Shown piece after piece: positions 43,855 through 51,737 of a stretch of 54,788 nucleotides of DNA (its first letter is position 1; each line of letters begins with the position of its first letter). Made by a program: the position numbers and the translations under genes. The notes under the pieces are model-generated. The model did not search any database, was not told the origin of the DNA, and was given only the letters and a program-made list of their open reading frames with translations. The stretch lies in assembly GCA_025451535.1 (NCBI GenBank), contig JANWKE010000172.1, positions 1 to 54,788 on the forward strand. The letters are read 5' to 3'. The DNA comes from Verrucomicrobiia bacterium. Lineage in GTDB: Bacteria > Verrucomicrobiota > Verrucomicrobiia > Limisphaerales > UBA11358.

Positions 43855-44691
43855 TTATTTGAACCGTTGAACCGCGCGCGTGCTTTCGTGATAATCCACG
43901 ATGCGGTTGATAATCACTTCGCGGCCTTCCAGATGCCAGTCCACCTCGCTCGGGAACCAGAGCCCGTCTGCCGTCCGTTCGCGCTCGAAGCCGTAATGAA
44001 ATTTCCATACCGCGCCGACGAGGCCCCAGCCGACATTCACCTGTTGCGTCAGATGCAAATCGGCCTTCGCCAGGCTGTAATCGGCGGCGTCAATCCAGAT
44101 CCGGCCCGCGGCTTTGTTAATGAAACGCTCCTTGAAATTCCGCACCGGCAGATTTTTGTTTGCCGGAACGAAATCAACCACCAGCGCCGGCCGGCCATTC
44201 AGCAACTCGCGACCGACGATGGTGAATACAAAACGGCTGACCAAATCCTGGTTCAATAGAATGTCACTCTTTTTGAGCTGCTGTCCGCGGACGTTGGAAT
44301 GAGTATCGGAAACAGCCTCAGTTGTTTCCGGGTCCGGTTTCGGTGCGGCGATCGGCCTGGACGCGTGATTCGCCGGGGCGGGCACCGACCGCGCGGGAAC
44401 ATGCACACTGGTGTTCGCCTCGCGCTTCTTCAATTGGCCGGCGGAATTTCGAAATTCAGTGACCTTGGTGCGTACATAACCATAGCGCGCATCAAAAGCG
44501 CGATCGTTGTCACCCTCCGCTTTGGCCCGCTGCAACACGTTCTGCAACAGCGAGGCAAACGTGGGCAGCGGCGCCTCCGGACCGGCCGCCAGCAACGGGA
44601 GCAGCCCCGCCAGGAGGATGATAAAGGTCAACACCCGACAAAATCTTCTCGCTGCATTCATCAAGGCAAATTCATTTGGGCGTTTCGTCAT
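43855..44691 (-). CDS. Exported protein with LolA-like fold features
   Basis: This 278-residue protein has a signal peptide (FIILLAGLLPLLAAGP). A Lys/Arg-rich segment and a Pro/Ala-rich linker (about 95-130, PARSVPAPANHASRPIAAPKPDPE) follow. The latter half is beta-rich: PALVVDFVPANKNLP, RIWIDAADYSLAKADLHL and GLWFPSEVDWHLEGREVIINRIVDY. This strand pattern is typical of outer-membrane lipoprotein-sorting (LolA-like) proteins of these bacteria. The function is not known. The gene for a PolB-type exonuclease starts 90 bases away on the other strand. Confidence 0.6.
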   Translation of the reverse strand: MTKRPNEFALMNAARRFCRVLTFIILLAGLLPLLAAGPEAPLPTFASLLQNVLQRAKAEGDNDRAFDARYGYVRTKVTEFRNSAGQLKKREANTSVHVPARSVPAPANHASRPIAAPKPDPETTEAVSDTHSNVRGQQLKKSDILLNQDLVSRFVFTIVGRELLNGRPALVVDFVPANKNLPVRNFKERFINKAAGRIWIDAADYSLAKADLHLTQQVNVGWGLVGAVWKFHYGFERERTADGLWFPSEVDWHLEGREVIINRIVDYHESTRAVQRFK

Positions 44692-44781
44692 CCAGCTTCG
44701 GCGAGAACAACCGTTGCGGCAAGCCCGGAAATAGTTTGCCAGCCGTGCTTTTAATTTTTACAACGGGTTCGACATTTCAAC

Positions 44782-45501
44782 ATGGCCACCATTGTATTCG
44801 ATATCGAGACCTCCGCGCTGCCGCTCGAGAATTTTGACGAGACACAAAAGGAATACCTCTTCCGCGAAACTGAAAAGCTCGCCGATGAAGCTGCGAAAAC
44901 GGCCAAACGTGAGGAAATCACCAAATTCATGAGCCTGTGGCCATTCACGTCGCAGGTCGTCTGCATCGCCATGCTCAACGCGGAGACGCAACGCGGCCAG
45001 GTGCAGTTTCTGGCCGAGGATTTCGAGGACGACGCCGGCGAAGCCGGTCCGGTGGAATTTGTGCCCTGTGCCGACGAGATCGAACTGCTCACGGCGTTCT
45101 GGGACGTCGCGAAACATTACGACAATGTGGTGACGTTCAATGGCCGCGGGTTCGACGTGCCGTTCATTTACCTGCGCTCGGCGCTGCTCAACGTGCCCAT
45201 CTCGAAGAAGAACTGGCTTGGCTATCGTTTTGCCACCGAACCGCACTGCGACCTCGCGGAGCAACTGACGTTTTACAGCGTAAGCGGGCGCGACGGCGCG
45301 GCGCGGCGGTTCAATCTGGACTTTTACTGCAAGGCCTTCGGCATCGAATCACCCAAAAGCCATGGTGTCACCGGCATGGACGTGGGCACGCTGCTGGCGG
45401 AGAAAAAATTCCGGGACATTGCCGAATATTGCCTGCGCGACGTCCGCGCCACCGTCGAGCTTTACAAGATCTGGAAGAATAGGCTGGCCGGGATAAAATA
45501 A
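44782..45501 (+). CDS. 3'-5' exonuclease, PolB-proofreading type (DEDDy)
   Basis: This 239-residue protein begins MATIVFDIETSALP, the ExoI motif with the Asp-x-Glu pair. It continues with VVTFNGRGFDVPFIYLRS (ExoII Asp) and ends with GMDVGTLLAEKKFRDIAEYCLRDVRATVELY, where Tyr and Asp form the DEDDy ExoIII motif. It resembles the predicted exonucleases related to the proofreading domain of DNA polymerase II. The likely role is 3'-5' trimming of DNA. An ATG start is used. Confidence 0.9.
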   Translation: MATIVFDIETSALPLENFDETQKEYLFRETEKLADEAAKTAKREEITKFMSLWPFTSQVVCIAMLNAETQRGQVQFLAEDFEDDAGEAGPVEFVPCADEIELLTAFWDVAKHYDNVVTFNGRGFDVPFIYLRSALLNVPISKKNWLGYRFATEPHCDLAEQLTFYSVSGRDGAARRFNLDFYCKAFGIESPKSHGVTGMDVGTLLAEKKFRDIAEYCLRDVRATVELYKIWKNRLAGIK

Positions 45502-45544
45502 ATCTCCTTACTTGAGATAGAAACAACTCAATGCCTTGCTTTTC

Positions 45545-46237
45545 ATGTCCAAACTCATTTGTTTCGCGCTGAAGGAAGAAGCCGCGCCGTTTCGGAAAAT
45601 CGCGGCGGGCGGCTTGCGCGGTTGCCAACTTGTTTCCATTCTCCTCACTGGCATCGGCCGCCAGAATGCCGAAAAATCCGTGCGTGATTTTCTCGCTGCC
45701 AGTTCATCCGAGCTGGTGCTCACCTGCGGTTTCGCCGGCGGATTGGATTCGGATTTTAAACTTGGCGACGTGGTTTATGAGTTGGCAGATCGGAGGGGCG
45801 AGTTATACGAGACCCCATCTAAATCTAAAGTCAGGGACTCACAGAGCTCGTCCCTCCGGGAGAAATTGACTGCCGCCGGCGCGAAACCAGCCAAATTTTT
45901 CTGCGCCGACCGCATCGCCACCACTGTCGCCGAAAAAAAACAATTGCGCGACGAAACCGGCGCAGACGTGGTGGAGATGGAATCGGCGGCCATTCATTCC
46001 GTCTGCGCGAAACACGGTATTCCCTGCGCCACCGTTCGCGTGATTTCCGACCCGGCCGATGAAGATTTGCCGCTGGATTTCAATCTGTTGGCCAAGCCGG
46101 ACAAAAGTCTCGATTACGGCAAACTGTTTCTGGCGATCGCCAAATCGCCCGGAAAAATCGGCGCATTGATGAAATTGCAGAAGCAAACCCGGTTTGCCGC
46201 GGAGCGGCTGGCAGAGGTTCTGGTCAAAATTCTGTAG
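45545..46237 (+). CDS. Nucleoside phosphorylase/nucleosidase family protein (HpnG-like?)
   Basis: This 230-residue protein has the PNP/MTAN fold signature: SILLTGIGRQNAEKSVRDFL, LVLTCGFAGGLDSDFKLGDVV, DVVEMESAAIHSVCAKHGIPCATVRVISD. The glutamate pair EMES binds the ribose. An in-frame element (about residues 83-105) separates the phosphate/purine halves. HpnG, a hopanoid-pathway phosphorylase, belongs to this family, and hpnK- and hpnD-like genes follow nearby, so a hopanoid role is possible; an MTA or adenosine nucleosidase is equally possible. ATG 45545 is used, as an upstream TTG (45536) adds only three residues. Confidence 0.75.
   Translation: MSKLICFALKEEAAPFRKIAAGGLRGCQLVSILLTGIGRQNAEKSVRDFLAASSSELVLTCGFAGGLDSDFKLGDVVYELADRRGELYETPSKSKVRDSQSSSLREKLTAAGAKPAKFFCADRIATTVAEKKQLRDETGADVVEMESAAIHSVCAKHGIPCATVRVISDPADEDLPLDFNLLAKPDKSLDYGKLFLAIAKSPGKIGALMKLQKQTRFAAERLAEVLVKIL
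45791..45858. repeat. In-frame inverted-repeat element in the nucleoside phosphorylase gene
   Basis: CGGAGGGGCGAG at the left end (45791-45802) and CTCGTCCCTCCG at the right end (45847-45858) are complementary with one mismatch. Between them an open loop encodes ELYETPSKSKVRDSQSS in the protein. Confidence 0.75.
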
Positions 46238-46263
46238 CAGCCGAGGTGACGAGGCTCTGACTT

Positions 46264-46345
46264 GATTTACTATACTGGATTTATGATTTTCGAATCCATC
46301 CACAACCCGGCGTGCCACGAAAATCGTGTATCGTAAATCGGAAAT
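46264..46345. repeat. Inverted pair of degenerate heptamer arrays, intergenic
   Basis: GATTTAC, TATACTG, GATTTAT, GATTTTC and GAATCCA (46264-46298) are followed after 19 bases by CGAAAAT, CGTGTAT, CGTAAAT and CGGAAAT (46318-46345). The layout is the same as at 17497-17577, with arrays roughly complementary. It lies between the convergent phosphorylase and EamA-like genes. Confidence 0.7.
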
Positions 46346-46375
46346 TATGAGCCTCCTTACCTCGGCGGCTACGAA

Positions 46376-46807
46376 TTATTGACGGGTTGCCGAAGATTGG
46401 CTGACCGGAGGTGCGGCGGGCTTTTCCTTCACGTGCTGGCTGTAGCTGATAAACGCGGCGCCGATAACAATGAGCACCACGCCAATCCAGCGCACCGCCG
46501 AGACGCGCTCGTCCAGGAACCAGATGGCGGCGAAGGTCGCGAAGACAAAACTCAATCCCGTCAATGGCCAGAGGAAGCTGATGTCACTCTTTGACATCAA
46601 AATGAGCAGGCAGAGGAAAAACAACGCCTCAAAAAAAATGCCCAGCAGGATTTGGGGATTGGTCACACCGGATTTGCAGACGCGGAGGATTTCGCCGGCG
46701 GTAATACCATTCATGTCGCCGATGTGCGTCATGCCCTTTTTCAGCAATACGACGCCGGTGGATTCAAAGGCGAGGCCGACCAGCAAAATCAAAAGCAGTT
46801 TGAGCAT
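46376..46807 (-). CDS. EamA/SMR-like small transporter
   Basis: This 143-residue protein has four membrane helices: LLLILLVGLAFESTGVVLLKKGM, ILLGIFFEALFFLCLLILM, ISFLWPLTGLSFVFATFAAIWFL and VRWIGVVLIVIGAAFISY. DERVS sits before the last helix, as in the EamA/small-multidrug-resistance superfamily. It could move a lipid-linked intermediate. The start at 46807 (MLKLLLI) begins the first helix; an upstream extension would translate the repeat element at 46812. It lies just downstream of the hpnK-like gene. Confidence 0.8.
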   Translation of the reverse strand: MLKLLLILLVGLAFESTGVVLLKKGMTHIGDMNGITAGEILRVCKSGVTNPQILLGIFFEALFFLCLLILMSKSDISFLWPLTGLSFVFATFAAIWFLDERVSAVRWIGVVLIVIGAAFISYSQHVKEKPAAPPVSQSSATRQ

Positions 46808-46811
46808 AAAT

Positions 46812-46870
46812 TGTAGCGGCGGTCTGTGACCGTCGCGGTTCAAGGTCGGCGCTCACAGAGCGCCGCTACA
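46812..46870. repeat. Palindromic element TGTAGCGGCG/CGCCGCTACA between EamA-like and hpnK-like genes
   Basis: The outer ten bases at each end (46812-46821 and 46861-46870) are perfectly complementary, and inner arms (TCTGTGA/TCACAGA) add to the hairpin. The hpnK-like stop codon lies inside the right arm. The TGTAGCG ends match the pheT element at 12564. Confidence 0.85.
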
Positions 46871-47732
46871 AATCCTGGTAACGAATCAATTCGATGCCCA
46901 GTTTCTCGACCAGTTCCTTCACGCGCGGACTGACGAGGGCGTCAATTTCATGCTTAAATTCGCCAAGCGACGGATGCGAGTAAAGCTCGGAATCGCCCGG
47001 CGGCAGTTCCGGCAGCAGTTTCAAAATATATTCCTCGTCCACGCGTGAGTTTTGCAGCAGGCCGAACGTGATTTGTGCATGGCGGACGCCGCACTGTTGC
47101 AGCGGCCCGCGCGCCCGGCGGGATAGCCATTCATAAACCGCCGCGTGCGAGAAGCGATAAAACCAGTGTCCGCGCGCCATCCGGCGGCTGCGGGAAAGGC
47201 AATCACGCGTCAGCCGCAAATGCCGGATGCCGAGCGTTGCCGCATCCTCCATCAAAATGCGAAAAACAGTCGGATGCAGGTGCAAGTGCAGGTGGCCGTT
47301 GACGTGATCGAGTGGCAGGCCGGTGGCGCGAAACTTTTCAAACTGCGCGTGGATTTCCGAACGAAGCTGTTCACGCAGGCTGCGTTGAAAAAAATAACGG
47401 AAACCGGTGGTGACGGGCCGGTTGCTAAACTCAGCGTGCAGATTGACCAGACCGGGGATTTTCTTCGGTGGCAGGGCGGACTTGCCGCAAAGTAACGTCA
47501 GGTGCAATCCAATACCAAGCCCTGGGTTCTCCCGCGCCAGCGCGACGGCCTCATCGCAACCGGCTTCGTTCACCATCAAACTGGCGGTGGTCAGGATACC
47601 TTCACGATGCGCGCGGCTGACGGCTTCATTGATGGAATGGGACAGGCCGAAATCGTCCGCATTGACGATGAGACGGCGGCCGGAGTTTAGAGTCCGGAGT
47701 TCGGAGTTCGAAGTTGAAAGGACCGACGACAT
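46866..47732 (-). CDS. hpnK: YdjC/HpnK-like carbohydrate deacetylase
   Basis: This 288-residue protein has the YdjC-type deacetylase landmarks LIVNADDFGLSHSINEAV (metal-binding Asp-Asp), GIGLHLTLLCG and the His-rich LDHVNGHLHLHLHPTVF. It resembles HpnK, named for hopanoid biosynthesis, with RYFFQRSLREQLRSEIHAQFEKFRATGLPLDHVN in the middle (landmarks R-Y-F-F and Q-F-E-K-F-R-A-T-G-L-P-L-D-H-V-N). It would remove an acyl group from a sugar of a hopanoid or other glycolipid. The first 18 residues come from the heptamer array at 47681 and are not family-like; no later ATG precedes the conserved core. Confidence 0.85.
   Translation of the reverse strand: MSSVLSTSNSELRTLNSGRRLIVNADDFGLSHSINEAVSRAHREGILTTASLMVNEAGCDEAVALARENPGLGIGLHLTLLCGKSALPPKKIPGLVNLHAEFSNRPVTTGFRYFFQRSLREQLRSEIHAQFEKFRATGLPLDHVNGHLHLHLHPTVFRILMEDAATLGIRHLRLTRDCLSRSRRMARGHWFYRFSHAAVYEWLSRRARGPLQQCGVRHAQITFGLLQNSRVDEEYILKLLPELPPGDSELYSHPSLGEFKHEIDALVSPRVKELVEKLGIELIRYQDL
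47681..47715. repeat. CGGAGTT heptamer array at the start of the hpnK-like gene
   Basis: Five units (CGGAGTT, TAGAGTC, CGGAGTT, CGGAGTT, CGAAGTT) are in exact seven-base register. On the coding (minus) strand they read as AACTCCG, the same heptamer as in ymdB, and encode NSELRTLNS. Confidence 0.85.
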
Positions 47733-47755
47733 GCTTGTAGTTGGGCCCCCATTCC

Positions 47756-48622
47756 TCAGGGCATGCCGTAATTTGGCGTTCCCGCGCCGAAGGCCAGACG
47801 CAACCAGGCCTGAAGAACCAGCATGGTTTTCTGCGCTTTGTTCAGGCGAGTGGGTTTCAGGCCGAAGACATTAAATTGCTGTTGTTCCAATTTTTGCAGC
47901 AGCCGCCAGTAAACCGATCCCATCAATTCGGCGGCGACCATGCCACGACGGTCTTCAACGGGCAGGGTTTGACGCGCGCGCCGGTAGAATATTTTTGCCC
48001 GTTCGGCGACTGCGGCAGCCAGTTGAGCAAAACGGTCGGAATATTTGTGATCCAAAATTTCATCCGGCGTAACGCCAAATTTTTTCAACTCGTCCAGCGG
48101 CAGATAAATTCTCCCGCGTCCGGCATCGGTCTTCACGTCGCGCAAGATATTGGTCAATTGCAGGGCCTTGCCCAGATACACGGCATAATCGCGGCAGGCG
48201 GGGTTTTGATAGTCAAAAATTTCGATGCTCAGCAGGCCGACCACCGAGGCGACACGATAGCAGTAAGCTTCAAGCTCTTCGAAATTGTCATAACGCTTGA
48301 TGTCAAAATCCATCTCGCATCCCTTGAGTAATTCATCGAACAACGGGAAGAGGAGGCGGTATTTACGAATGACCGGCTGGAGTTCGCGATTGACGGTGAA
48401 TTGAGGAGTTTCCCCGGCGCACGCCCGGCGAATATCAGCGCGCCAGGCCGCCAGTTGTTCACGGCGTTTCTCAACCGGTGCGGACTCGTTATCCGTGACA
48501 TCGTCCACCTCGCGGCAGAAGGCGTACAGGGCGGACATGGCATCCCGTTTGGCACGCGGCAGCAGCAGGAAGGCGAGCGCGAGATTGGAAGCGCTTTTGC
48601 GGGTGATCACACGGCTGTGCAT
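47756..48622 (-). CDS. hpnD: Presqualene diphosphate synthase-like (HpnD/squalene-phytoene synthase family)
   Basis: This 288-residue isoprenoid synthase has ALYAFCREVDDVTDN (first Asp-rich motif), EAYCYRVASVVGLLSIEIF and LTNILRDVKTDAGRGRIYLPLDEL (second Asp-rich motif). The details fit HpnD (ITRKSASNLALAFLLLPRAKRDAMSALY). It would condense two farnesyl diphosphates to presqualene diphosphate, the first step towards squalene and hopanoids. The start ATG overlaps the stop of the small gene upstream by one base (TGATG). HpnC and HpnE are not in the window. Confidence 0.88.
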   Translation of the reverse strand: MHSRVITRKSASNLALAFLLLPRAKRDAMSALYAFCREVDDVTDNESAPVEKRREQLAAWRADIRRACAGETPQFTVNRELQPVIRKYRLLFPLFDELLKGCEMDFDIKRYDNFEELEAYCYRVASVVGLLSIEIFDYQNPACRDYAVYLGKALQLTNILRDVKTDAGRGRIYLPLDELKKFGVTPDEILDHKYSDRFAQLAAAVAERAKIFYRRARQTLPVEDRRGMVAAELMGSVYWRLLQKLEQQQFNVFGLKPTRLNKAQKTMLVLQAWLRLAFGAGTPNYGMP

Positions 48623-48882
48623 CACGATCTGGATATTAGCGTTGGCGTTGGCTTCGGCCGCTCGGAGAATTCCCGGTCCTGGCGCGCCGGCGGTAAACCA
48701 CCAATTTGCGCAAGCGTGGGATTCAGCTGCTGTTGATCGCTGTACTGCCGGCGGCGCCGGCGGCGGCGGTGTCGCGAGTTTTTCCGGAAGAAAAGGATCC
48801 ACACGATGGCTGCCAGCGTCACCAAAACAGCCGTCCCGATGACGATTACAAACCCAGCCCAGGCTGATAGCAGTTCATTCAT
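48622..48882 (-). CDS. Small membrane protein with arginine run
   Basis: This 86-residue protein has one N-terminal membrane helix (WAGFVIVIGTAVLVTLAAIVWILFF), a strongly basic run (RHRRRRRRRQ), then an uncharged tail with PPARQDREFSERPKP. The stop overlaps the hpnD start (TGATG), which suggests coupled translation and a real gene. No family is recognised; a helper of the membrane-associated synthase is only a guess. Confidence 0.55.
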   Translation of the reverse strand: MNELLSAWAGFVIVIGTAVLVTLAAIVWILFFRKNSRHRRRRRRRQYSDQQQLNPTLAQIGGLPPARQDREFSERPKPTPTLISRS

Positions 48883-48895
48883 CGCGTTCTACATA

Positions 48896-50329
48896 TCAGG
48901 TTCCTGAACCTTTTTGTTCTGTGGCACCGGGCGGTTCATTGGCCACGCCGTCGCCGAGGTTCAGGTTCAATCGTTGCATCCGGTAACGAAGCGAATGACG
49001 GGTAAGTTTAAGCTGTTCTGCCGCGCGTGTCAGGTTAAAACCGTTTTGCTCCAAAGCACCGGTAATCAGCTCTCCCTCAATGCGCGCAAGCGCGTCATCG
49101 AGCGATTCGCCGGACACCGGATGAATGGTTGCCACCTTCTGCAAACGCGCCTCGACCTGGAAATCCGGGAGGCTCGACGGCCGGATTTCGTTCGCCGTCT
49201 CCAAAATCAATGCCCGCTCAATCACATTGCGCAATTCGCGCACGTTCCCCGGCCAGGACTGCGAAAGTAATTTTTGCCGCGCGGGACTGGAGATAGCTTG
49301 AACGTTCTTGTTCATCACCACGCGGAACATTTTCAAAAAATGTTCCGCCAGCAACAGGATGTCCTGGCCCCGTTCCCGCAGCGGCGGCAGGCGGAATTGC
49401 ACAACGTTCAGCCGGTGGAACAAATCCTCACGGAATTGTTCCGCGGCGATGGCCTGGGCAATGTCCCGGTTGGTCGCGGCAATCAAACGCACGTTGACGC
49501 GCAATTCCTGGGTGCCGCCGACGCGTACAAAGGAGCCATCTTCGAGGAATCGCAGCAGCTTGGCCTGAAGCGGCTTGCTCATGTCCGCGATCTCGTCCAG
49601 GAAAATTGTGCCACCGTCGGCTTCCTCCACCCGGCCGGGTTTTTGCCTGAGAGCGCCAGTGAAGGCGCCTTTTTCGTGACCGAACAATTCACTTTCCAGG
49701 AGCGTCTCCGGAATGGCAGCACAGTTGATACGAATATAGTGTGCCTCGCACCGCAGGCTCAGGCCGTGCAACGCGCCCGCAACCAGTTCCTTGCCCGTGC
49801 CGCTTTCACCCAGAATGAGTGCCCGCGTATCGGTGGGGGCGACAGTTTGAATCAATTTCCGCAACTCGCACATTTTCGGCGATTCGCCGACGATCTGGTT
49901 GAGACCGAAAATTTCGCCGGTGCGCAGGCGCAAGGCGGCGTTCTCCCGGAGGAGTTGACGGCGTTCAGCGCAGCGCGCGACCGCGTGGAGCAATTCTTCG
50001 GGCGCAAACGGTTTGGCGAGATAATCAATCGCCCCGGCCTTGATGGCTTCAACGGCGAGCTTGGGCGTCGCGTAGGCGGTGAGCATGAGCACCGGCAGTT
50101 CCGGCCATTGCTGCCGGACTTTGGCCAGAAAATCGTAGCCGCTCATGCCCCCCAGGCGCGCGTCGGTGATGACCATGAAAAATTCCTCGTGCCCGAGCAA
50201 CTCCAGTCCGGCCTCGGCGGATTCCACCGTGCGGGCGATATAGCCCTCGTCCCCCAGCACCGTTTGCAGCGACCGGCGCATGTTTTTTTCATCGTCCACG
50301 ACGAGGACAGGTGGCAGGGCAGCGCTCAT
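48896..50329 (-). CDS. Sigma-54-dependent response regulator, NtrC type
   Basis: This 477-residue protein has a receiver domain (about 8-120; VLVVDDEKNMRRSL, phospho-acceptor Asp in VITDARLGG, LTAY and KPF). An AAA+ domain follows (about 145-385): Walker A GESGTGKE, the sigma-54 contact loop GAFTGA, Walker B GGTIFLDEI. A FIS-type helix-turn-helix is at the end (about 425-460; EQNGFNLTRAAEQLKLTRHSLRYRMQRL). It would switch on RNA polymerase with sigma-54 when phosphorylated. The sensor kinase gene lies upstream, overlapping by ATGA. Confidence 0.95.
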   Translation of the reverse strand: MSAALPPVLVVDDEKNMRRSLQTVLGDEGYIARTVESAEAGLELLGHEEFFMVITDARLGGMSGYDFLAKVRQQWPELPVLMLTAYATPKLAVEAIKAGAIDYLAKPFAPEELLHAVARCAERRQLLRENAALRLRTGEIFGLNQIVGESPKMCELRKLIQTVAPTDTRALILGESGTGKELVAGALHGLSLRCEAHYIRINCAAIPETLLESELFGHEKGAFTGALRQKPGRVEEADGGTIFLDEIADMSKPLQAKLLRFLEDGSFVRVGGTQELRVNVRLIAATNRDIAQAIAAEQFREDLFHRLNVVQFRLPPLRERGQDILLLAEHFLKMFRVVMNKNVQAISSPARQKLLSQSWPGNVRELRNVIERALILETANEIRPSSLPDFQVEARLQKVATIHPVSGESLDDALARIEGELITGALEQNGFNLTRAAEQLKLTRHSLRYRMQRLNLNLGDGVANEPPGATEQKGSGT

Positions 50330-51714
50330 TTTTTGAGTTTTATCAACGTCTTGGCCGGAAAGATTAAAGCAAAAGCCGCCCCTTTTCCAAGCCCGGATTC
50401 GACGCGCACGTTTCCGCCATAAAGTTCGACGTTGTGTTTGACGATGGCCAGCCCAAGCCCGGTGCCATGTTCCTTGGTGGTGTAATAGGCTTCAAAAATG
50501 CGCCCGATTTTGTCAGGAGGAATGCCCGGGCCATCGTCGCGCACACAAATTTCCACCGAATGATCGCGGTGGTTGCCGGCCGTGACGTGCACATTTCCGT
50601 TTTTACCAACGGCCTCGCGCGCATTTTTCAGCAGATTCAAAATGATTTCGGCCAGATGCTGGCGCTGCATCAGCAATGGAGGAAAACTCCGGTCGAATTC
50701 GCGGTGAACGCGAATCCCCGTCGGCACGGCGGAAGGAAAAACCTGCGCGATGGCGCGCTCGAGTTCTTCGACCACGTCCAGTTTTTCCACGCGGCCTTCG
50801 GTCAATTGCGCGTAGCCCATGATTTGCGTGACGATCCGGTCGGCACGCGAAACCTCTTCCTGGATGATTTCGATTTGTTGCGCCGCCTCGGTTCGACCAT
50901 CACGCAGGGCGCGCTGGATCGAGAATGCCGCGTTGTTGATGATGGCCAAGGGATTTTTAATCTGGTGGGCGAATTCGGCGGCGAGCCGACCCGCGGAATG
51001 CAGCTGTCCTTCGCGCGTGGCAAATTCGTCGGCTTCCTCAGCAGCGAGCCGCTGTCGCTCCAGCAACACCTGCGCGCCGTAACAACAAATTGCCGTCAGC
51101 CATAAGACGACCAGCCGCAGCACAAATGGCTGGCCCAATTCAGCGTGCGGCGTCACATTCAGGATGCGCCGCATGCTCGGATCCAGATTGCTCAACACGG
51201 AAACGTCCAGCACGCCCACCAGGATGTAACAAAGGCTGATGGCGAAATTCAAAATGAGTTGCGAAGCACCGGGCGGCACGCTCACCGCGTTCCGAATGAT
51301 CAAACCCACAAACAGCCAGAACAAGATGCTGTCCAGGCCGCCCGTCAACAGCGCCATGCTCGCCAGGAAAATTCCATCCACCAGACTGCTGGTGACCACC
51401 GTCCACTGCACAATCGCCAGGGGCAGCCGCGCCGGGTTCAACATCAACAAGGCGAAGGCCACGTTGGCCAACACATAAAACCAGAAGAGGTATTGAATCG
51501 TTTCCACGGTGATGTCCAACATGCTGGAGGCCTGGCCAAACCAGGGCGTGGAAACAAAGGAATAAAGAATCATCCCGATGACGAATGCCTTGAGCGGCAG
51601 CATGATATCCCGCTCCATGATTTCAATGCGATGAAGCAAACGCGGCGGGTCCGGCGCCGGTATTTCCATTAACGCAAGGGACCGCTTCAGCCATTGTTCA
51701 TGGCTCGGTTTCAT
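50326..51714 (-). CDS. Membrane sensor histidine kinase, NtrB-like partner
   Basis: This 462-residue protein has about six membrane helices in residues 35-215 (for example IQYLFWFYVLANVAFALLML and FVLRLVVLWLTAICCYGAQVLL). A HisKA domain with AAEFAHQIKNPLAIINNAAF follows. HATPase boxes are NLLKNAREAVG, DDGPGIPPDKIG and GTGLGLAIVKHNVELYGG. It is the cognate kinase of the NtrC-like regulator whose start overlaps its stop by ATGA. The ligand sensed by the membrane part is unknown. Confidence 0.92.
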   Translation of the reverse strand: MKPSHEQWLKRSLALMEIPAPDPPRLLHRIEIMERDIMLPLKAFVIGMILYSFVSTPWFGQASSMLDITVETIQYLFWFYVLANVAFALLMLNPARLPLAIVQWTVVTSSLVDGIFLASMALLTGGLDSILFWLFVGLIIRNAVSVPPGASQLILNFAISLCYILVGVLDVSVLSNLDPSMRRILNVTPHAELGQPFVLRLVVLWLTAICCYGAQVLLERQRLAAEEADEFATREGQLHSAGRLAAEFAHQIKNPLAIINNAAFSIQRALRDGRTEAAQQIEIIQEEVSRADRIVTQIMGYAQLTEGRVEKLDVVEELERAIAQVFPSAVPTGIRVHREFDRSFPPLLMQRQHLAEIILNLLKNAREAVGKNGNVHVTAGNHRDHSVEICVRDDGPGIPPDKIGRIFEAYYTTKEHGTGLGLAIVKHNVELYGGNVRVESGLGKGAAFALIFPAKTLIKLKK

Positions 51715-51737
51715 AAAAATGGTTGGGAGCGGAAAAT

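Noticed and set aside
49274-50422. A 382-codon open frame on the plus strand opposite the NtrC-like gene
   Set aside because: It overlaps the receiver and AAA+ domains in antisense and has no motifs.
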